Assembly (NCBI GenBank): GCA_003023535.1 | Contig: PXSC01000083.1 | Coordinates: forward strand, 2,957-8,296 | DNA: 5,340 nucleotides | Direction: 5' to 3' | Source of the DNA: Halobacteriales archaeon QS_9_70_65 | Lineage (GTDB): Archaea > Halobacteriota > Halobacteria > Halobacteriales > Haloarculaceae | Shown here: one piece after another, positions 4,048 to 5,340 of the stretch | Layout of the letters: each line of letters starts with the position of its first letter | Position numbering within the stretch: the stretch's first letter is position 1 | Notes under the pieces: model-generated | What the model was told of the DNA's origin: nothing | Seen by the model: only the letters and a program-made list of their open reading frames with translations | Database searches by the model: none | Translations under genes and position numbers: made by a program

Positions 4048-5340
4048 TCAGGCCCCCGGCCAGTCGTCGAAGGCGACGTCGGGGTCGGCCTCGTCGGCCT
4101 CGCCGGCCTCGGCGTCGCCGGCCGCGCCACCGGTGCCGCCCCCGTCCGTCGCGTCGCCGGGTGGATCGACGTGTCCGAGGAAGGTCGCCTCGACGGCCCG
4201 GACGAGCCGGTCGTGATCCGAGGCGTCGCCGAGCCGGTCGTCGGTCTCCTCGGCGATCAGCTCCGGCAGCGCGTAACCGTGCTGCCCGCGGGCGACGTGG
4301 TCGACGAGCCCCAGACGCCGGAGCGACCGGTTGGCGGCGTAGGCGTCGGTGCGGTCGCCCGACCCGCCGGCGGCCGCGTGGGCCTCCTGTGGCGTCGCCG
4401 GGCCGTCGGCGCGGTAGCGGCGCAACATCTCCCGCTCGGTGTCGCTCAGCTCGTCTATCTCCCGCCGCAGGCGGTCCGCGAGCGACTCGTCGGGCCGGAA
4501 CACCGACGAACCTTCGCTCGGCGCGTTCGGGTCGACGTCGGGCGCCGGGGGCTCCGATCGCCCGGGCGGGTCGTCCCCGCTCGTCGCGCCCAGTTCGGCC
4601 GCTCTGGTTTCGGCCACCTGCTCGATCAGGCCGTCGACGGGTCCGCTCGTCGGCTCGTCGTCCGTGAGTTCCGACCGCTCCGGGGCACCGCCCGCGTGCT
4701 CCTCGGCGGCGTCCGGCACCGGCGAGGGGGTCGGCTCCCGCTCGCCGTCGCGGACCGCCTCGAGGTCCGCCCGGAGTTCGGGGTCCCGGCGGACCGCGGG
4801 CGGGTCGTCGAGTTCCGCCTGGGGTTCGGCGACCGAGGCCGCCGACAGCGGCCGGCCCGTCACCTGCTCCATCATCGCCCGCGAGAACCGGTCGGCCATC
4901 CGCTTGAGGTCCTGTGCTTCCGACAACTGCTGCTCGAGGTCGCGGATGCGCTCGTCCTTTCGCTCGAGTTTCCGCTCGAGTTCCGCGATGCGGTCCTCAC
5001 GTCGCTCCTGGACCTCGACTATCTCCTCGAGTTCGCCCAGCAGGTCGCCGCTGACGCTTTTCAGCTCCGGCCGCTCGAAGTCCTCGAGACCGGGCGTCGC
5101 GCCGGCGTCGAAGGTCCGCTTGCGCTCGAACTGGACGACCTGGACGTCGTCGTTGTAATCGGTCTGTAAGAAACACTCGCCGTCGTCCATCTCCTCGATG
5201 TGGTCGGCGTAGTCGCCCCCGAGGATGCGGCCGACCACCTTGGTGTCGTTGTTCCAGGTCAGCCGGTGCCAGACCATCCAGTCGCACTGGGTGATGAAGT
5301 CCTTCTTGACGTCGGCCGGCCGCTGGCTGATGCCGACGAC
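4048..5340 (-). CDS. HerA/FtsK-superfamily ATPase, C-terminal part (partial, 5' end outside window)
   Basis: The coding frame runs off the right edge; 430 residues are visible. The first residues, VVGISQRPADVKKDFITQCDWMVW, carry the SQRP element and following Gln-Cys segment found at the end of HerA/VirB4-like (DUF87-type) ATPase domains, where the Arg is a likely arginine finger. Walker A and B must lie upstream. After the ATPase end (about residues 1-75) comes a heptad-rich coiled coil (about 96-158, near 4870-5050), then an acidic, Pro/Ser-rich linker, then a helical winged-helix-like domain (about 285-365) with LSDTEREMLRRYRADGPATPQEA and RSLRRLGLVDHVARGQHGYALP. An acidic Gly/Ala tail ends at TGA 4048-4050. 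HerA relatives pump or translocate DNA; this one's substrate is unknown. The internal ATG at 5277 is not a start, because the conserved ATPase residues lie upstream of it. Confidence 0.8.
   Translation of the reverse strand, partial: VVGISQRPADVKKDFITQCDWMVWHRLTWNNDTKVVGRILGGDYADHIEEMDDGECFLQTDYNDDVQVVQFERKRTFDAGATPGLEDFERPELKSVSGDLLGELEEIVEVQERREDRIAELERKLERKDERIRDLEQQLSEAQDLKRMADRFSRAMMEQVTGRPLSAASVAEPQAELDDPPAVRRDPELRADLEAVRDGEREPTPSPVPDAAEEHAGGAPERSELTDDEPTSGPVDGLIEQVAETRAAELGATSGDDPPGRSEPPAPDVDPNAPSEGSSVFRPDESLADRLRREIDELSDTEREMLRRYRADGPATPQEAHAAAGGSGDRTDAYAANRSLRRLGLVDHVARGQHGYALPELIAEETDDRLGDASDHDRLVRAVEATFLGHVDPPGDATDGGGTGGAAGDAEAGEADEADPDVAFDDWPGA

Noticed and set aside
3544..5169. 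Long plus-strand open frame opposite the HerA-like gene
   Set aside because: Its Val/Arg/Gly-rich product has no domain pattern, whereas the minus strand encodes an ATPase end, coiled coil and winged helix.
5275..5277. ATG at 5277 as start of the minus-strand ATPase gene
   Set aside because: The frame stays open to the window edge and the upstream residues contain the conserved SQRP segment, so the true start is outside the window.

Overview
The window is chromosomal DNA from an extremely halophilic archaeon (class Halobacteria). The evidence is very high GC in most genes (hand counts of 60-base blocks in the triose-phosphate isomerase gene give about 77-83%), strongly acidic proteins, archaeal-type families (short triose-phosphate isomerase, MBF1, AK6-like kinase, HerA-like ATPase), ATGA-type start/stop overlaps, and TATA-like elements close to start codons. 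No tRNA, rRNA, CRISPR array or transposase is seen.

Layout from left to right. (1) A plus-strand operon holds the end of a probable hisC (1-59), an AK6/Fap7-type nucleotide kinase (56-562) and a CDP-alcohol phosphatidyltransferase (559-1085). The last gene is broken: its proper start at 559 is in a different frame from its catalytic body, and most of the first membrane segment is missing. (2) An AT-richer insert (about 1186-2160, near 57% GC by hand count in its first gene) carries a small winged-helix regulator, a HicB-like antitoxin and a HicA-like toxin. A TATA-like box and a 22-bp near-perfect dyad lie upstream. The regulator contains an A AAA AAG heptamer from which a -1 shift would lead straight into the hicB frame. 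(3) A 147-bp gap with nested inverted repeats and a hairpin plus T-run separates hicA from MBF1. (4) The MBF1 transcription-factor homologue (2247-2795) converges on a 60-aa conserved-looking small protein (2792-2974, minus); their stop codons sit in one ACTAGT palindrome. (5) A 70-aa small protein resembling haloarchaeal DUF7511 (3120-3332) is followed by tpiA (3392-4036). (6) The right end is the 3' part of a HerA/FtsK-superfamily ATPase gene on the minus strand (4048 to beyond 5340), with a coiled coil, a disordered acidic linker and a C-terminal winged helix.

Functionally this is mostly housekeeping DNA (histidine synthesis, nucleotide/ribosome-assembly kinase, lipid headgroup synthesis, basal transcription, glycolysis) interrupted by one accessory toxin-antitoxin module. 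The most unusual points are that module's three-gene arrangement with its own probable regulator and operator, the possible programmed frameshift linking regulator to antitoxin, and the damaged lipid-synthesis gene next to the module. The toxin-antitoxin families are known; the frameshift and operator ideas are inferences from sequence alone.
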